From Gluconobacter oxydans (GTDB lineage Bacteria > Pseudomonadota > Alphaproteobacteria > Acetobacterales > Acetobacteraceae): a stretch of 35,360 nucleotides of DNA. Location: NCBI RefSeq assembly GCF_006539685.1, contig NZ_BJNM01000023.1, positions 1 to 35,360 on the forward strand, in the 5' to 3' direction. The notes under the pieces were generated by a model, which saw nothing but the letters and a program-made list of their open reading frames with translations, did not search any database and was not told where the DNA came from. A program made the translations under genes and the position numbers. Below are positions 1-8,948 of the stretch, in pieces. Position 1 is the first letter of the stretch, and each line of letters begins with the position of its first letter.

Positions 1-267
1 CTGGTGCGCCCCGAGACGCGGGCGGCTTTCCGCAGGCTGGAATGGATGGGGCTGACGGATGCCCTGCGCGCCCTGCAACCCACCGGCCGTCATTATACGT
101 TCTGGGACTATCAGGCGGCAGCGTTCCAGCGGAACGCCGGGCTGCGGATTGATCATGCCCTGCTGTCCCCCCGCCTGACGGAACGGCTGAAATCCTTCGT
201 GATCGACCGGGACGAGCGCGCGAAGGAAAAGGCCTCCGACCACGTTCCGGTCCTGGTCACAGTCTGA
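1..267 (+). CDS. xthA: Exodeoxyribonuclease III, C-terminal part (5' end outside window)
   Basis: This is the last 88 codons of a gene entering from the left edge; the first base is in frame and no start codon is needed here. The product belongs to the ExoIII/AP-endonuclease family (endonuclease/exonuclease/phosphatase fold), which cuts DNA at abasic sites and degrades 3' ends in base excision repair. Visible family motifs are YTFWDY (equivalent of the aromatic YT-W motif), RIDHALLSP and the terminal KASDHVPV, whose Asp-His pair forms part of the active site. The stop TGA at 265-267 is followed by a GC-rich hairpin. Only the C-terminal third is present, so completeness upstream cannot be judged. 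The ExoIII assignment is confident; a more distant AP-endonuclease paralogue is possible. Confidence 0.85.
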   Translation: MVRPETRAAFRRLEWMGLTDALRALQPTGRHYTFWDYQAAAFQRNAGLRIDHALLSPRLTERLKSFVIDRDERAKEKASDHVPVLVTV

Positions 268-276
268 CAGCACAAG

Positions 277-302
277 GGGGCCGGAGACACGGCTCCGGCC
301 CC
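277..302. terminator. GC-rich hairpin between convergent genes
   Basis: A perfect 10-bp stem (GGGGCCGGAG, 277-286, with CTCCGGCCCC, 293-302) encloses a 6-base loop. It lies between the stop of the exonuclease gene and the stop of the convergent WxxGxW gene. There is no T-run on either side, so it is not a textbook intrinsic terminator; it may block readthrough or protect 3' ends in both directions. Confidence 0.45.
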
Positions 303-310
303 TGCCCGTA

Positions 311-583
311 TCAGGCGTGACGGAGATTGAAGCGTCGCGTCAGATGGCCCGGCTGCCACTGATAGCCGTTCCCGCTCCAGCGCCAGTGCCCCGGAATCCA
401 GCGCATGTCGCCATGATGGGGCGGGACAGGTTCGGGCAGAACATGCGGGGGCGGAGGCGGCTGGCGGTAAGGGCCGCTATAGGGCACGAACTGTGCATGG
501 GCTGTTCCCGTCATTGGCGCAATCGCCATCGTACCTGCAAACAGGGCGGAAACAGCCAAGATGCCTGACAGATGTTTCAGCAT
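311..583 (-). CDS. Small secreted WxxGxW-repeat protein (BcpO-like)
   Basis: A 90-residue protein with a Sec signal peptide: positive start (MLKH), hydrophobic core around residues 8-24 and a probable cleavage site after AHA (residue 30). The mature part has a Pro/His-rich linker (PPPPPH, PVPPHH) and two copies of an aromatic motif, RWIPGHW (61-67) and YQWQPGHL (74-81). These match the WxxGxW/YxWxPGHW repeats of small periplasmic or surface proteins in proteobacteria; their function is unknown. The start at 583 was preferred over an in-frame ATG six codons earlier because AAGGAG lies about 7 bases ahead of it. The upstream ATG would add MERRAW and put the ribosome site inside the gene. It is a single-gene unit facing the exonuclease gene. 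Confidence 0.7.
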   Translation of the reverse strand: MLKHLSGILAVSALFAGTMAIAPMTGTAHAQFVPYSGPYRQPPPPPHVLPEPVPPHHGDMRWIPGHWRWSGNGYQWQPGHLTRRFNLRHA

Positions 584-728
584 CCATGCTCTCCTTTCCA
601 TGACGCCTTGTCACGGAAAGATGATGCACGGCTTGTGTTGGCGCGTCTGAGGCGCATCTGTGGCGGAATCCGGGCAGTGCATAATTTTATGTTTCCGGAT
701 TTCGTGATCCCCGCATAACCGCAAAAAA

Positions 729-760
729 GGGCGCTTCCCGTGAAAGGAAGCGCCCTTTTT
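729..760. terminator. Bidirectional intrinsic terminator downstream of the ferritin-like gene
   Basis: A perfect 10-bp stem GGGCGCTTCC (729-738) / GGAAGCGCCC (746-755) is flanked by AAAAAA on the left and TTTTT on the right, so it works on both strands. On the minus strand it lies 22 bases past the stop of the ferritin-like gene. Confidence 0.9.
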
Positions 761-781
761 CAGATGTTCGATTGACCGCGA

Positions 782-1345
782 TCAGTTCAGGAAGGGCTTG
801 CCTTCATGAGCGACCAGCAGGTCGTGCAGATCGGTGGCATGATCTTCCTCGTCGGCCAGGAAGCCTTCGAGCATGATGCGGGTCGTGGGATCATTGTCGC
901 CGAAATAGCGGATCAGTTCCTGATAATGCTCGATCACGACGCGCTCGGCGATCAGATCCTGCTTCACCATTTCGACCAGGTTACCGCCATTGCCGTATTC
1001 GGTCGCAGAACGCGTGGCCAGACCTTCGGGGTTGAAGTTCGGCACGCCACCGAGCTGGTCGATGCGGTTGGCAGCGGCCAGCATGTGCTTGCGCTCGGAA
1101 GCTGCGTGCTCGCTGAACTCGGCACCGACGCTCTCGCTGGTCAGGCCTTCGACGGAAATGGCGTGCATCGTGTAGCGCAGGACGCAGACCAGTTCGGTCG
1201 CCACGACGGCCTGAAGGATATCGATCGTGGTCTTGACGTCACCCTTGTAGGTGGCGGTCACCGCACCGTCGTCGAGGGATTTTTTTGCGTTTGCGCGCAG
1301 CGTCTGCACGTCTGTCAGGAAGGCGTTCTTCTTGTCGTCGGCCAT
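782..1345 (-). CDS. Ferritin-like (bacterioferritin-type) diiron protein
   Basis: A 187-residue protein with a four-helix ferritin-like fold, probably cytosolic and involved in iron storage or peroxide detoxification. The expected diiron ligands are visible: Glu51 (ATELVCVLRYTMH), Glu84 with His87 (SERKHM), Glu134 (IAERVVIEH) and the EEDH cluster at 166-169. A roughly 40-residue N-terminal extension before the first helix is longer than in classical bacterioferritin. The ATG at 1345 was chosen; the frame stays open upstream only to a TTG at 1399, and AAGG sits about 11 bases ahead of the ATG, so initiation context is weak. The gene is monocistronic, with an intrinsic terminator behind it and the aspS terminator ahead. 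A Dps-like role cannot be excluded, but the EExH pairs favour a diiron ferritin. Confidence 0.82.
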   Translation of the reverse strand: MADDKKNAFLTDVQTLRANAKKSLDDGAVTATYKGDVKTTIDILQAVVATELVCVLRYTMHAISVEGLTSESVGAEFSEHAASERKHMLAAANRIDQLGGVPNFNPEGLATRSATEYGNGGNLVEMVKQDLIAERVVIEHYQELIRYFGDNDPTTRIMLEGFLADEEDHATDLHDLLVAHEGKPFLN

Positions 1346-1417
1346 TGGAGTGTCTGCCTTGAAGGTTGGGATCTGTTTCTCCAACGATAGAAATGACAAA
1401 GTGTTGCAGACGATATG

Positions 1418-1453
1418 AAAAAACCGGCATCTTCCGAATGAAAGATACCGGTT
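1418..1453 (-). terminator. Intrinsic terminator of aspS
   Basis: Read on the minus strand, AACCGGTATCTT (1453-1442) pairs with AAGATGCCGGTT (1433-1422) through one G-U wobble and is followed by a T-run. It starts 33 bases after the aspS stop and separates aspS from the ferritin-like gene. Confidence 0.85.
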
Positions 1454-1485
1454 CTCAACAGCGGATAAGGCTGCGTCAGGCTTAC

Positions 1486-3282
1486 TTACTTGCTGGCGGT
1501 CGGCTTGGGCTTCGGCAGGTCGAGCGCCAGATGAAGCTCCTTCAGACGGGCGGGCTCGACCGGGGCCGGTGCTTCCATCATCAGGTCCTCGCCGCTCTGG
1601 TTCAGCGGGAAGAGGATGACTTCGCGGATGTTCGGCTCATCGGCCAGCAGCATCACGATACGATCCACGCCAGGCGCTGCACCACCATGCGGCGGGGCAC
1701 CGTAACGGAAGGCGTTCAGCATGCCGCCGAAACGCTCTTCCACGACCTCGGGGCCATAGCCTGCGATCTCGAAAGCACGCAGCATGACGTCCGGCAGATG
1801 GTTCCGGATGGCGCCCGAGGACAGTTCCACGCCGTTGCAGACGATGTCGTACTGATAGGCGTTGATCGTCAGCGGATCCTGCGTGTTCAGCGCCTCAAGG
1901 CCACCCTGCGGCATGGAGAACGGGTTGTGCGAGAAGTCGACCTTCCCGGTTTCCTCGTTCAGCTCGTACATCGGGAAGTCCACGACCCAGCAGAAACGGA
2001 AGGCGTTCTTCTCGATCAGGTCCAGCTCGGTTGCGACCTTGGTGCGCACCACGCCGGAGAATTTGGCGACTTCATCGCCCTTGCCTGCGGCGAAGAACAC
2101 GGCATCCCCGGCCTTGAGGCCGCAGATTTCACGGATGCTCTCGACGCGATCGGCTTCGAGGTTCTTGACGATCGGGCCCTTGCCGCCTTCTTCCCCGAAG
2201 ATGATGTAGCCCAGACCACCGGCACCGTTTTCACGGGCCCAGCTGTTCAGCTTGTCAAAGAAGCCGCGCGGACGGTCACCCGCACCCGGAGCCGGGATGG
2301 CACGGATCTGGCCACCGGAGGCTGCGATCTTGGCGAACAGACCGAAACCGGAGTCGCGGAAGGCATCCGTGACGTCCTTGATGATCAGCGGGTTACGCAG
2401 GTCTGGTTTGTCGGAGCCGTAGTCACGCATCGCATCGGCATACGGAATACGCGGGAATGCGCCGTCCGTGATCTTCCAGCCTTCGGGCGTGAATTCGTTG
2501 AACACGCCGGCGAGGACGGGTTCGAGCACGGTGAAGACGTCTTCCTGCGTGACGAAGGACATCTCGAAATCGAGCTGGTAGAACTCGCCCGGGCTGCGGT
2601 CAGCGCGCGAGGCTTCATCACGGAAGCAGGGTGCGATCTGGAAGTAACGGTCGAAACCGGCGACCATGGCAAGCTGCTTGAACTGCTGCGGAGCCTGCGG
2701 CAGGGCGTAGAATTTGCCCGGATGCAGACGCGCCGGGACGAGGAAGTCACGCGCACCTTCCGGGGACGAAGCCGTCAGGATCGGGGTCTGGAACTCGGTG
2801 AAGCCCTGCTCGATCATGCGCTGGCGCAGGCTCGTGATAACCTTGCTGCGGAGCATGATGTTCTGGTGCATCTTGTCGCGGCGCAGGTCGATGTAGCGAT
2901 ACTTCAGACGCAGGTCTTCGGGATAGTTCTCGTTGCCCGCCACCTGGAACGGCAGGACTTCGGCGCTGGAGCGGACCTCAAGGGCGTCCGCCAGAACCTC
3001 GACGTCACCGGTCGGCAGGTTCGGGTTGCGCTGGGAACCGTGACGCACCACGACCTTGCCGGTCACGGTGATGACGCTCTCGACGCGCAGGCGCTCGGCC
3101 TTTTCCAGCAGGTCCGTGCCAGCGGGAATGACGATCTGCGTTACGCCGTAATGGTCGCGCAGGTCGATGAACAGCAGGCCGCCATGATCGCGCTTGCTGT
3201 GCACCCAGCCGGAAAGGCGGACAACCTGCCCGGCATTCTCCTCACGCAGGGCGCTACAGTCATGGGTGCGGTATGGATGCAT
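1486..3282 (-). CDS. aspS: Aspartate--tRNA ligase
   Basis: A 598-residue class II aminoacyl-tRNA synthetase that charges tRNA-Asp (and possibly tRNA-Asn) with aspartate in the cytoplasm. The N-terminal OB-fold anticodon-binding domain ([23 protein letters not shown]) is followed by the catalytic core with motif 2 ([16 protein letters not shown]), the bacterial GAD insertion and motif 3 ([15 protein letters not shown]). Length is normal for bacterial AspRS. The start MHPYRTHDC at 3282 is preferred over an in-frame ATG 21 codons upstream because AGAGG lies 6 bases before it and the homologous N-terminus begins there. The sequence does not reveal whether the enzyme is discriminating or also misacylates tRNA-Asn. 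It ends at a clear terminator, and 93 bases separate it from the oxidoreductase gene upstream. Confidence 0.96.
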   Translation of the reverse strand: MHPYRTHDCSALREENAGQVVRLSGWVHSKRDHGGLLFIDLRDHYGVTQIVIPAGTDLLEKAERLRVESVITVTGKVVVRHGSQRNPNLPTGDVEVLADALEVRSSAEVLPFQVAGNENYPEDLRLKYRYIDLRRDKMHQNIMLRSKVITSLRQRMIEQGFTEFQTPILTASSPEGARDFLVPARLHPGKFYALPQAPQQFKQLAMVAGFDRYFQIAPCFRDEASRADRSPGEFYQLDFEMSFVTQEDVFTVLEPVLAGVFNEFTPEGWKITDGAFPRIPYADAMRDYGSDKPDLRNPLIIKDVTDAFRDSGFGLFAKIAASGGQIRAIPAPGAGDRPRGFFDKLNSWARENGAGGLGYIIFGEEGGKGPIVKNLEADRVESIREICGLKAGDAVFFAAGKGDEVAKFSGVVRTKVATELDLIEKNAFRFCWVVDFPMYELNEETGKVDFSHNPFSMPQGGLEALNTQDPLTINAYQYDIVCNGVELSSGAIRNHLPDVMLRAFEIAGYGPEVVEERFGGMLNAFRYGAPPHGGAAPGVDRIVMLLADEPNIREVILFPLNQSGEDLMMEAPAPVEPARLKELHLALDLPKPKPTASK

Positions 3283-3375
3283 GTCGGGCCTCTTCAACGT
3301 CCTGTGCGGATAAGTGGGCGCAGGAAGCCGGGACGGCCCTCTCATGTCAAGTTTTCTGCGACCTCGGGGACGCGT

Positions 3376-4947
3376 TCAGGCCTTTTCCTGCATGAAACCA
3401 TCGAAATCGACCGCAGCCCGCGCCATATCGGCGGCATGCCCGGCCCCGGCCAGGGCGATGGGCCTGCCGTCTTTGAGATAGGTCGCGAGGAACTTGAATC
3501 CGCGGATATCGCCTTCCAGCGCCACGTTATCGAAGCTCTCGCCCCAGCCCAGAAGCTCGATCTTCTTGCCGAACTGCTGCGTCCAGAACCACGGCATCGG
3601 CACGTTGGGGGTGTCATGTCCCATCATCGCCAGGGCCGCGATCCTCCCCTGCACTTCGGCATGGCGCCAGTGCTCGATTCGCCGTGGTGCGCCGTCATGG
3701 AAAACGGCAGAGGCATCCCCGGCCGCATACACGCCGGAATAGACCCCGGCCTCACCGCCTCTGGTCACGCGCATCTGACCGTTCACGACAATCGCGCCGC
3801 TCTCATCGCGCTCCAGACCCGACACATAATCCGTGGCGGGTGTCACACCCACGCCCAGCAGCACGAACGCGGCAGGCAGACGGGTTCCGTCGTCGAGTTC
3901 CACACCCGAAGCCGTTCCGTCCTTGCCGTCCTCGGCATAGATTTTCGTGACCCGCGCATCCGAGACGAACGCCACGCCGTTTTCTTCATGCAGCTGGCGC
4001 AGGCGGATACCAATTTCGCGGCCGAACTGCTTTTCCATCGGGATTTCGCTGTCGGAGATGATCGTCACGCCTACACCGCGTTGCCGCAGGGAAGAGGCGG
4101 CTTCAAGCCCGATAAACCCTGCCCCCACGATCGTCACCGCCAGATCGGGATCCAGAATGGCGGCGATCCGCTCCGCATCCGCCTCACGGTGCAGCGTATA
4201 GACGCCCTTCATGTCCACGCCCGGAATATCCGGCTTTCTGGTCACGGCCCCCGTCGCAATCAGGACATGATCGGCCGTCAGTTCCGTCCCGTCCTGTAAT
4301 TTGGCCGTACGGGTCTGCGGATCGAACTGCGCCACATGCCCGCGGACACGGGTAATGCCGCGCTGGGTATAGAATTCCTCTTCCCGAACCGGGGGCGCAT
4401 GAGCCTTTTCGGATTCGCTGACGAGAACGGTCTTGCTCAGGGCGGTGCGGTCGTAAGGAAGATCCTTTTCCTCGCTGACCATCGTGATAGTGCCCGCAAA
4501 CCCTTCCGCCCGAAGCGTCACCGCCGCACTGACAGCCGCCGCCCCGGCGCCGAGAAGCAGGACACTTTCGTTTTCCTGTCGTTTTTCCGGAGCCTGACGC
4601 TGCTTCGGCTTCAGCCCGACCAGCACACGGCCATCAACGATCTGGACCGGGTACTGCGGCAGGGGGTCGAGCGCCAGTGGTTCAACGAGGCTGCCATCCG
4701 TCGCATCAAAAACCGCTTTGTGCCAGGGACAGACCAGCACACTTCCTTTTTCCGTCTTACAAAAAGCGCCCTGCTCCAGCGGCGCCTCCTTGTGGGGGCA
4801 TTTTCCGGCGAAACCATGCACATTCTCCCCGTCCCGGATGAGAACCACCGGCGTGCCGTCCAGGGAAAACGGCGTGATTTTTCCGTCTTCGAGCGCATCA
4901 AAAGCGCAGAGATCGCGGAAATCGGCGGTCGGGGCGGATTGGGACAT
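3376..4947 (-). CDS. Rieske/FAD-dependent ferredoxin reductase-like oxidoreductase (AIF-like)
   Basis: A 523-residue fusion. Residues 8-110 are a Rieske [2Fe-2S] domain with ligands in CPHKEAPLEQG (Cys50, His52) and CPWH (Cys73, His76). Residues 128-420 are a pyridine-nucleotide/FAD oxidoreductase with GAGAAAVS at 133-140 for FAD, VTIVGAGFIGLEAA at 271-284 for NAD(P)H and GVYAAGDASAVF near 405. A C-terminal reductase domain follows. This order matches AIF-like (AIFL) ferredoxin/rubredoxin reductases, which pass electrons from NAD(P)H through FAD. The physiological partner is unknown; no ferredoxin, oxygenase or P450 gene lies nearby. The start at 4947 follows GGGAGG at good spacing. The protein is probably cytosolic, since no signal peptide is visible. 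Confidence 0.88.
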   Translation of the reverse strand: MSQSAPTADFRDLCAFDALEDGKITPFSLDGTPVVLIRDGENVHGFAGKCPHKEAPLEQGAFCKTEKGSVLVCPWHKAVFDATDGSLVEPLALDPLPQYPVQIVDGRVLVGLKPKQRQAPEKRQENESVLLLGAGAAAVSAAVTLRAEGFAGTITMVSEEKDLPYDRTALSKTVLVSESEKAHAPPVREEEFYTQRGITRVRGHVAQFDPQTRTAKLQDGTELTADHVLIATGAVTRKPDIPGVDMKGVYTLHREADAERIAAILDPDLAVTIVGAGFIGLEAASSLRQRGVGVTIISDSEIPMEKQFGREIGIRLRQLHEENGVAFVSDARVTKIYAEDGKDGTASGVELDDGTRLPAAFVLLGVGVTPATDYVSGLERDESGAIVVNGQMRVTRGGEAGVYSGVYAAGDASAVFHDGAPRRIEHWRHAEVQGRIAALAMMGHDTPNVPMPWFWTQQFGKKIELLGWGESFDNVALEGDIRGFKFLATYLKDGRPIALAGAGHAADMARAAVDFDGFMQEKA

Positions 4948-5025
4948 CGAGTATGGCCTCCCGGCTGGGAAATGGGGACAGTCATGAAAGCGAACGCAGC
5001 ATAGGCCGCCCGGTTGGCAAACATC

Positions 5026-5060
5026 AAAAAACCCGCCCGGACGTCAGGTCCGGACGGGCT
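5026..5060 (-). terminator. Intrinsic terminator after the DUF2076 gene
   Basis: On the minus strand CCCGTCCGGAC (5058-5048) pairs with GTCCGGGCGGG (5042-5032) with one G-U pair and a 5-base loop, followed by six T. It lies about 30 bases past the DUF2076 stop and ahead of the oxidoreductase gene, which should therefore have its own promoter in 4948-5025. Confidence 0.88.
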
Positions 5061-5090
5061 TTGAATGATGCCTGCCTGAGAGGGGCAGAC

Positions 5091-5864
5091 TCAAAACATG
5101 TCGTCGAAGCCGCCGCCGTCACCGCCGCCGAAATCTCCGCCACCACCAGCATCACCGCCGCCGCCAAAGTCAGAATCGGAGAAGCTGCCGGCATCGGTCC
5201 CGGCACCACCGAAGGGATCGGAGGCCGAAGCATCGCTGCCGTAGTTGTTGATGATGGTGTCGCCACCCGCACCCCAGCCACCGGCAGCATCACCACCAGC
5301 ACCGTGATGATCGGAGAACAGGCCTTCAAGCGCGTTGGCGGCCATCATACCGCCAGCCACACCCGCGGCCGTCGTCAGAGCCGAGCCGAGGAAGCCCGAG
5401 CCGCCGCGCTGGAACATGCCCGGCTGATAACCCGGCGGGTAAGCGTACTGCTGCTGCGGCATGAAGTTCGGCGGCGGAGCGGCCTGCGAACCCCAGCCCG
5501 GCGGCGGTGCCGACTGCTGCGGACGGTTGCCGCCGCCACCGAACAGGCCCCCGAACAGTCCCGGCTTGGACCCGCCCGACTGCTGCACCTGTGCGAGCTG
5601 CTGCTGGGCCTGCTGGAGTTGGAACTCGAGCTGGCGGATGCGGTTCTGCGCCTGCGCGAGCGCGGCTTCCTGCACCACGGCCATCTGGGTGATGCGGTAG
5701 CGGGCTTCCGGATATTTCTGGAAGTTCTCGGCGATGAAGCGGTCCGCTTCAGGGTCGATCGGCGGCAGGGGCGCGGCCGGTGGCTGTCCAGGCCCCGTGA
5801 CCTGCGGCCCTCCCCCGACACGGGCGACGAAACGGGCGATCAGATCGCGTTCTTCGTTGTTCAT
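5091..5864 (-). CDS. DUF2076 domain-containing protein, Gly-rich C-terminus
   Basis: A 257-residue protein of the DUF2076 family, whose biochemical role is not established. The N-terminus ([16 protein letters not shown]) and the segment [37 protein letters not shown] are the recognisable conserved parts. A Gln-rich coiled coil (about 75-100) follows, then a Pro/Gln linker, a short hydrophobic Ala/Gly stretch ([25 protein letters not shown]) and an acidic Gly/Asp-rich tail ending DDMF. The fourth codon, ATG at 5864, was chosen over ATGs at 5873 and 5870 because GGAAGG then sits 9 bases upstream instead of touching the start. No signal peptide is evident. The gene is divergent from glyQ and ends at a strong terminator. 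Confidence 0.75.
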   Translation of the reverse strand: MNNEERDLIARFVARVGGGPQVTGPGQPPAAPLPPIDPEADRFIAENFQKYPEARYRITQMAVVQEAALAQAQNRIRQLEFQLQQAQQQLAQVQQSGGSKPGLFGGLFGGGGNRPQQSAPPPGWGSQAAPPPNFMPQQQYAYPPGYQPGMFQRGGSGFLGSALTTAAGVAGGMMAANALEGLFSDHHGAGGDAAGGWGAGGDTIINNYGSDASASDPFGGAGTDAGSFSDSDFGGGGDAGGGGDFGGGDGGGFDDMF

Positions 5865-6018
5865 CGTCATCATCCTTCCAGATGAAGAAATTGCAGAGCG
5901 TCAATCATATGATGCACTCGCGCCCAGTCTACAAGATCGGCGAAATGACGCTCCCTTCCGGTTAGGGGCCTGTGCCTGTAAGGTGGCGCCCGATTTCTGC
6001 CAACCGGAGCCTATCGAA

Positions 6019-6897
6019 TTGTCTGCGACCCGGCCGCTCTGCTTTCAGGACCTGATCCTGCGCCTTCATCAATTCTGGTCCGAGAAGGGCTGCGCCATCC
6101 TGCAGCCTTACGATACCGAACTCGGAGCAGGCACGCTCTCCCCTCACACCACGCTCCGCGCGCTCGGCCCCAAGCCCTGGGCCGCCGCCTATGTGCAGCC
6201 CTGCCGCCGTCCGTCGGATGGCCGTTACGGCGAGAACCCGAACCGCCTGCAGCACTATTACCAGTATCAGGTACTGCTCAAGCCGACGCCGGAAGACAGC
6301 CAGCAGCTTCTGCTCGACAGCTACCGCGCCATCGGGATCGATCCGGAACTGCACGATATCCGATTCGTCGAGGATGACTGGGAAAACCCGACCATCGGCG
6401 CCTGGGGGCTGGGCTGGGAAGTGTGGTGTGACGGAATGGAAGTCTCGCAGTTCACCTATTTCCAGCAGGTTGGCGGTATTCCGACCGTCATGCCGTCCAC
6501 GGAGTTGACCTACGGGCTCGAGCGTCTGGCGATGTATGTGCAGGGCGTCGAGAACGTCTACGACCTCGACTTCAACGGCAAGGGCCTGACCTATGGCGAT
6601 GTGTTCCTGCGCGCCGAGCAGGACTATTCGCGCCATAATTTCGAGCTCGCCGACACGCAGATGCTGCTGACCCATTTCAACGATGCCGAGCGTGAGTCCA
6701 TGCGTCTGGCCGAGGCCGGCGTGGCCCAGCCCGCTTATGACCAGTGCCTCAAAGCCTCGCATCTGTTCAATCTGCTCGATGCGCGGGGCGTGATCTCCGT
6801 GTCCGAGCGCGCATCCTATATCGGGCGCGTCCGTGAGCTCGCCAAAGACGCCTGCGAAGCCTGGCTCGCCGGTGAGGAGGAGACGTCCCATGGCTGA
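6019..6897 (+). CDS. glyQ: Glycine--tRNA ligase alpha subunit
   Basis: A 292-residue catalytic (alpha) subunit of the bacterial heterotetrameric glycyl-tRNA synthetase. Family sequence is unmistakable: [34 protein letters not shown] and [10 protein letters not shown]. No ATG is available at the expected N-terminus. The best start is TTG at 6019, with GGAG (6006-6009) 9 bases upstream, giving L(M)SATRPLCFQ, which matches the family's usual start. A GTG 12 codons earlier (5983) is the alternative, with a poorer ribosome site. The stop TGA overlaps the glyS start by 8 bases, indicating translational coupling for balanced subunit production. The 5873-6018 gap should hold promoters for both glyQ and the divergent DUF2076 gene. 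Confidence 0.96.
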   Translation: MSATRPLCFQDLILRLHQFWSEKGCAILQPYDTELGAGTLSPHTTLRALGPKPWAAAYVQPCRRPSDGRYGENPNRLQHYYQYQVLLKPTPEDSQQLLLDSYRAIGIDPELHDIRFVEDDWENPTIGAWGLGWEVWCDGMEVSQFTYFQQVGGIPTVMPSTELTYGLERLAMYVQGVENVYDLDFNGKGLTYGDVFLRAEQDYSRHNFELADTQMLLTHFNDAERESMRLAEAGVAQPAYDQCLKASHLFNLLDARGVISVSERASYIGRVRELAKDACEAWLAGEEETSHG

Positions 6898-8944
6898 ATT
6901 TTTTATCGAACTGTTCAGTGAGGAAATTCCTTCTGGCATGCAGGCTGGCGCAGCTGTTGAGCTGGGCAATATGCTGGCAAAGGCACTCAGTGGCCTGAAT
7001 CCGCGTGATCTGCGCACGTTCTTCGGCGCCCGCCGCATTGCGGCGAGCCTGACCGTCGATGCCGAAATCCCGGCCCGCAACGTATCCGAGCGTGGCCCGC
7101 GTGAAGGTGCGCCCGAGAAGGCTCTGGCCGGTTTCACCCGCAAGCATGGCGTGACACCCGATGAGCTGACGCTGGAAAACGGCTTCTGGGTCCTGAACAA
7201 ATCGCTTGATCCCGTGAGCGCGGAAAGCCGCGTGGCCGAAGCCGTGCCCGAGCTTCTGTGGAAGTTCCCCTGGCCGAAATCCATGCGCTGGGGTGCGGGC
7301 TCGAACTTCACCTGGGTCCGCCCGCTGCGCCGGATCGCCTGCCTGCTGGACGGGCATGTCGTACCGTTCGCTCTCGCCCGCGAGGGTGATGACGCACATG
7401 GTCTGAAGGCGTCCAACCTCTCCGAAGGCCATCGCTTTCTGGCGCCGGGTCCGTTCGAGATCCTGTCCGGCCAGCAGTGGCAGGAAGAGCTTGAGACGCG
7501 CTCGGTCATCGTGGACATGGATAGCCGCCGCGACATGGTGCGCACCGGCGTGACGCGTCTGGCGGACCAGCATGGCATCATGGTCGTACAGGATGACGGG
7601 CTGGTCGATGAAGTCTGTGGACTGGTCGAATATCCCGTCCCGCTTCTCGGCAAGATTGATGCTGCGTTCATGGATCTGCCTGCCGAAGTGATGCAGGTCT
7701 CCATGCGGATCAACCAGCGCTATTTTGCCCTGCGCAACCCGGATGGCAAGGCCGCACCGTATTTCGCGTTCGTCGGCAATCTGCCGTTCAAGGATGGCGG
7801 CAAGCTGACCACAGCGGGCAATGAGCGTGTGCTCCGCGCCCGTTTTGCCGATGCGCGGCATTTCTGGGATCTGGATCGCAAGACCAAGCTGGCCGACCGC
7901 GTTCCGGCGCTGGCGGCAGTGACGTTCCATGCCGAGCTCGGTACGCAGGCCGAACGCGCCGAGCGGATCTCGAAGCTGGCGGGCACCGTGGCTCAGGCCA
8001 TGGGTCTTGATGGCGCGCAGATCGCCCAGGCTGAACGCGCGGGTCTGCTGGCCAAGGCGGATCTGACGACCGGGATGGTCGGCGAGTTCCCGGAACTTCA
8101 GGGCGTCATGGGCGGCTATTACGCGGTGCATGATGGCGAGGACGAAGCCGTCTCTCGTGCCGTGGCGGAGCATTACCTGCCGCGCGGTCAGTCAGACGAC
8201 ACCGCGAAGGCACCGGTTTCGGTCGCGGTTGCCCTTGCGGACCGACTGGACCTGCTGGCTGGCTTCTTTGCCATTGGCGAACTGCCGAGCGGTTCGGGCG
8301 ATCCGTATGCGCTGCGTCGTGCAGCACTCGGCATCATCCGCACAATCCGTGACAACGGGCTGCGTCTGGACTTGTCTGAACTGTTCGCACAGGCCGCCAA
8401 TGGACGGACGGGTGGCGAACTGGCCAAGCTGCCGGACTTCATTGCGGAGCGCCTGCGCGTGCAGCTTCGCAGCGAAGGCGAGCGGCATGACGTGCTGGCC
8501 GCAACGCTGGCCGGTGGTCTTGATGGCGATCTGGTGCGGCTTCTGGCCCGGACCTCAGCGCTGTCGGAGATGATCCAGACGGAAGACGGGCGCAACCTGC
8601 TCGCCGCCGCCAAGCGCGCCGCCAACATCCTGCGCATTGAGGACAAAAAGGACGGCCCGCATACTGGCGCGCCCGATCCTGCCCTCTATACGCAGGACGA
8701 GGAACGCGCTCTGGCTACGGGTCTGGATCAGGCGGTCCCCGCGATTGAGACAGCTCTGAAGGAAGAGCGCTTCACCGATGCGATGCAGGCCATTGCGGCC
8801 CTGCGTCCGACGCTGGACCGGTTCTTCGAAGCCGTGACAGTCAATACGCCGGAACCGGAAGTGCGGGCCAACCGCCTCAAACTGCTGTCCCGCTTCCGGG
8901 AGACAACGGCACTGATCGCCGATTTCGGCCAGATCGAGGGCTGA
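6890..8944 (+). CDS. glyS: Glycine--tRNA ligase beta subunit
   Basis: A 684-residue beta subunit partnering GlyQ to charge tRNA-Gly; it provides tRNA recognition and anticodon binding. Recognisable parts are the N-terminal [38 protein letters not shown] and [24 protein letters not shown], followed by a C-terminal anticodon-binding (DALR-like) region ending [17 protein letters not shown]. Length is normal. The ATG at 6890 lies inside the end of glyQ with GAGGAGG in front, so the pair is translated in a coupled way. The frame extends 19 codons upstream to 6833, but that region is glyQ. Four bases after the stop the DUF2075-like gene starts, so the three genes probably share one mRNA. Confidence 0.96.
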   Translation: MAEFFIELFSEEIPSGMQAGAAVELGNMLAKALSGLNPRDLRTFFGARRIAASLTVDAEIPARNVSERGPREGAPEKALAGFTRKHGVTPDELTLENGFWVLNKSLDPVSAESRVAEAVPELLWKFPWPKSMRWGAGSNFTWVRPLRRIACLLDGHVVPFALAREGDDAHGLKASNLSEGHRFLAPGPFEILSGQQWQEELETRSVIVDMDSRRDMVRTGVTRLADQHGIMVVQDDGLVDEVCGLVEYPVPLLGKIDAAFMDLPAEVMQVSMRINQRYFALRNPDGKAAPYFAFVGNLPFKDGGKLTTAGNERVLRARFADARHFWDLDRKTKLADRVPALAAVTFHAELGTQAERAERISKLAGTVAQAMGLDGAQIAQAERAGLLAKADLTTGMVGEFPELQGVMGGYYAVHDGEDEAVSRAVAEHYLPRGQSDDTAKAPVSVAVALADRLDLLAGFFAIGELPSGSGDPYALRRAALGIIRTIRDNGLRLDLSELFAQAANGRTGGELAKLPDFIAERLRVQLRSEGERHDVLAATLAGGLDGDLVRLLARTSALSEMIQTEDGRNLLAAAKRAANILRIEDKKDGPHTGAPDPALYTQDEERALATGLDQAVPAIETALKEERFTDAMQAIAALRPTLDRFFEAVTVNTPEPEVRANRLKLLSRFRETTALIADFGQIEG

Positions 8945-8948
8945 GGCC

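Noticed and set aside
1366-4299. Open frame of 977 codons on the plus strand
   Set aside because: It is antisense to aspS and the Rieske oxidoreductase, both of which have clear family motifs; its composition is that of a GC-driven shadow frame with no recognisable domain.
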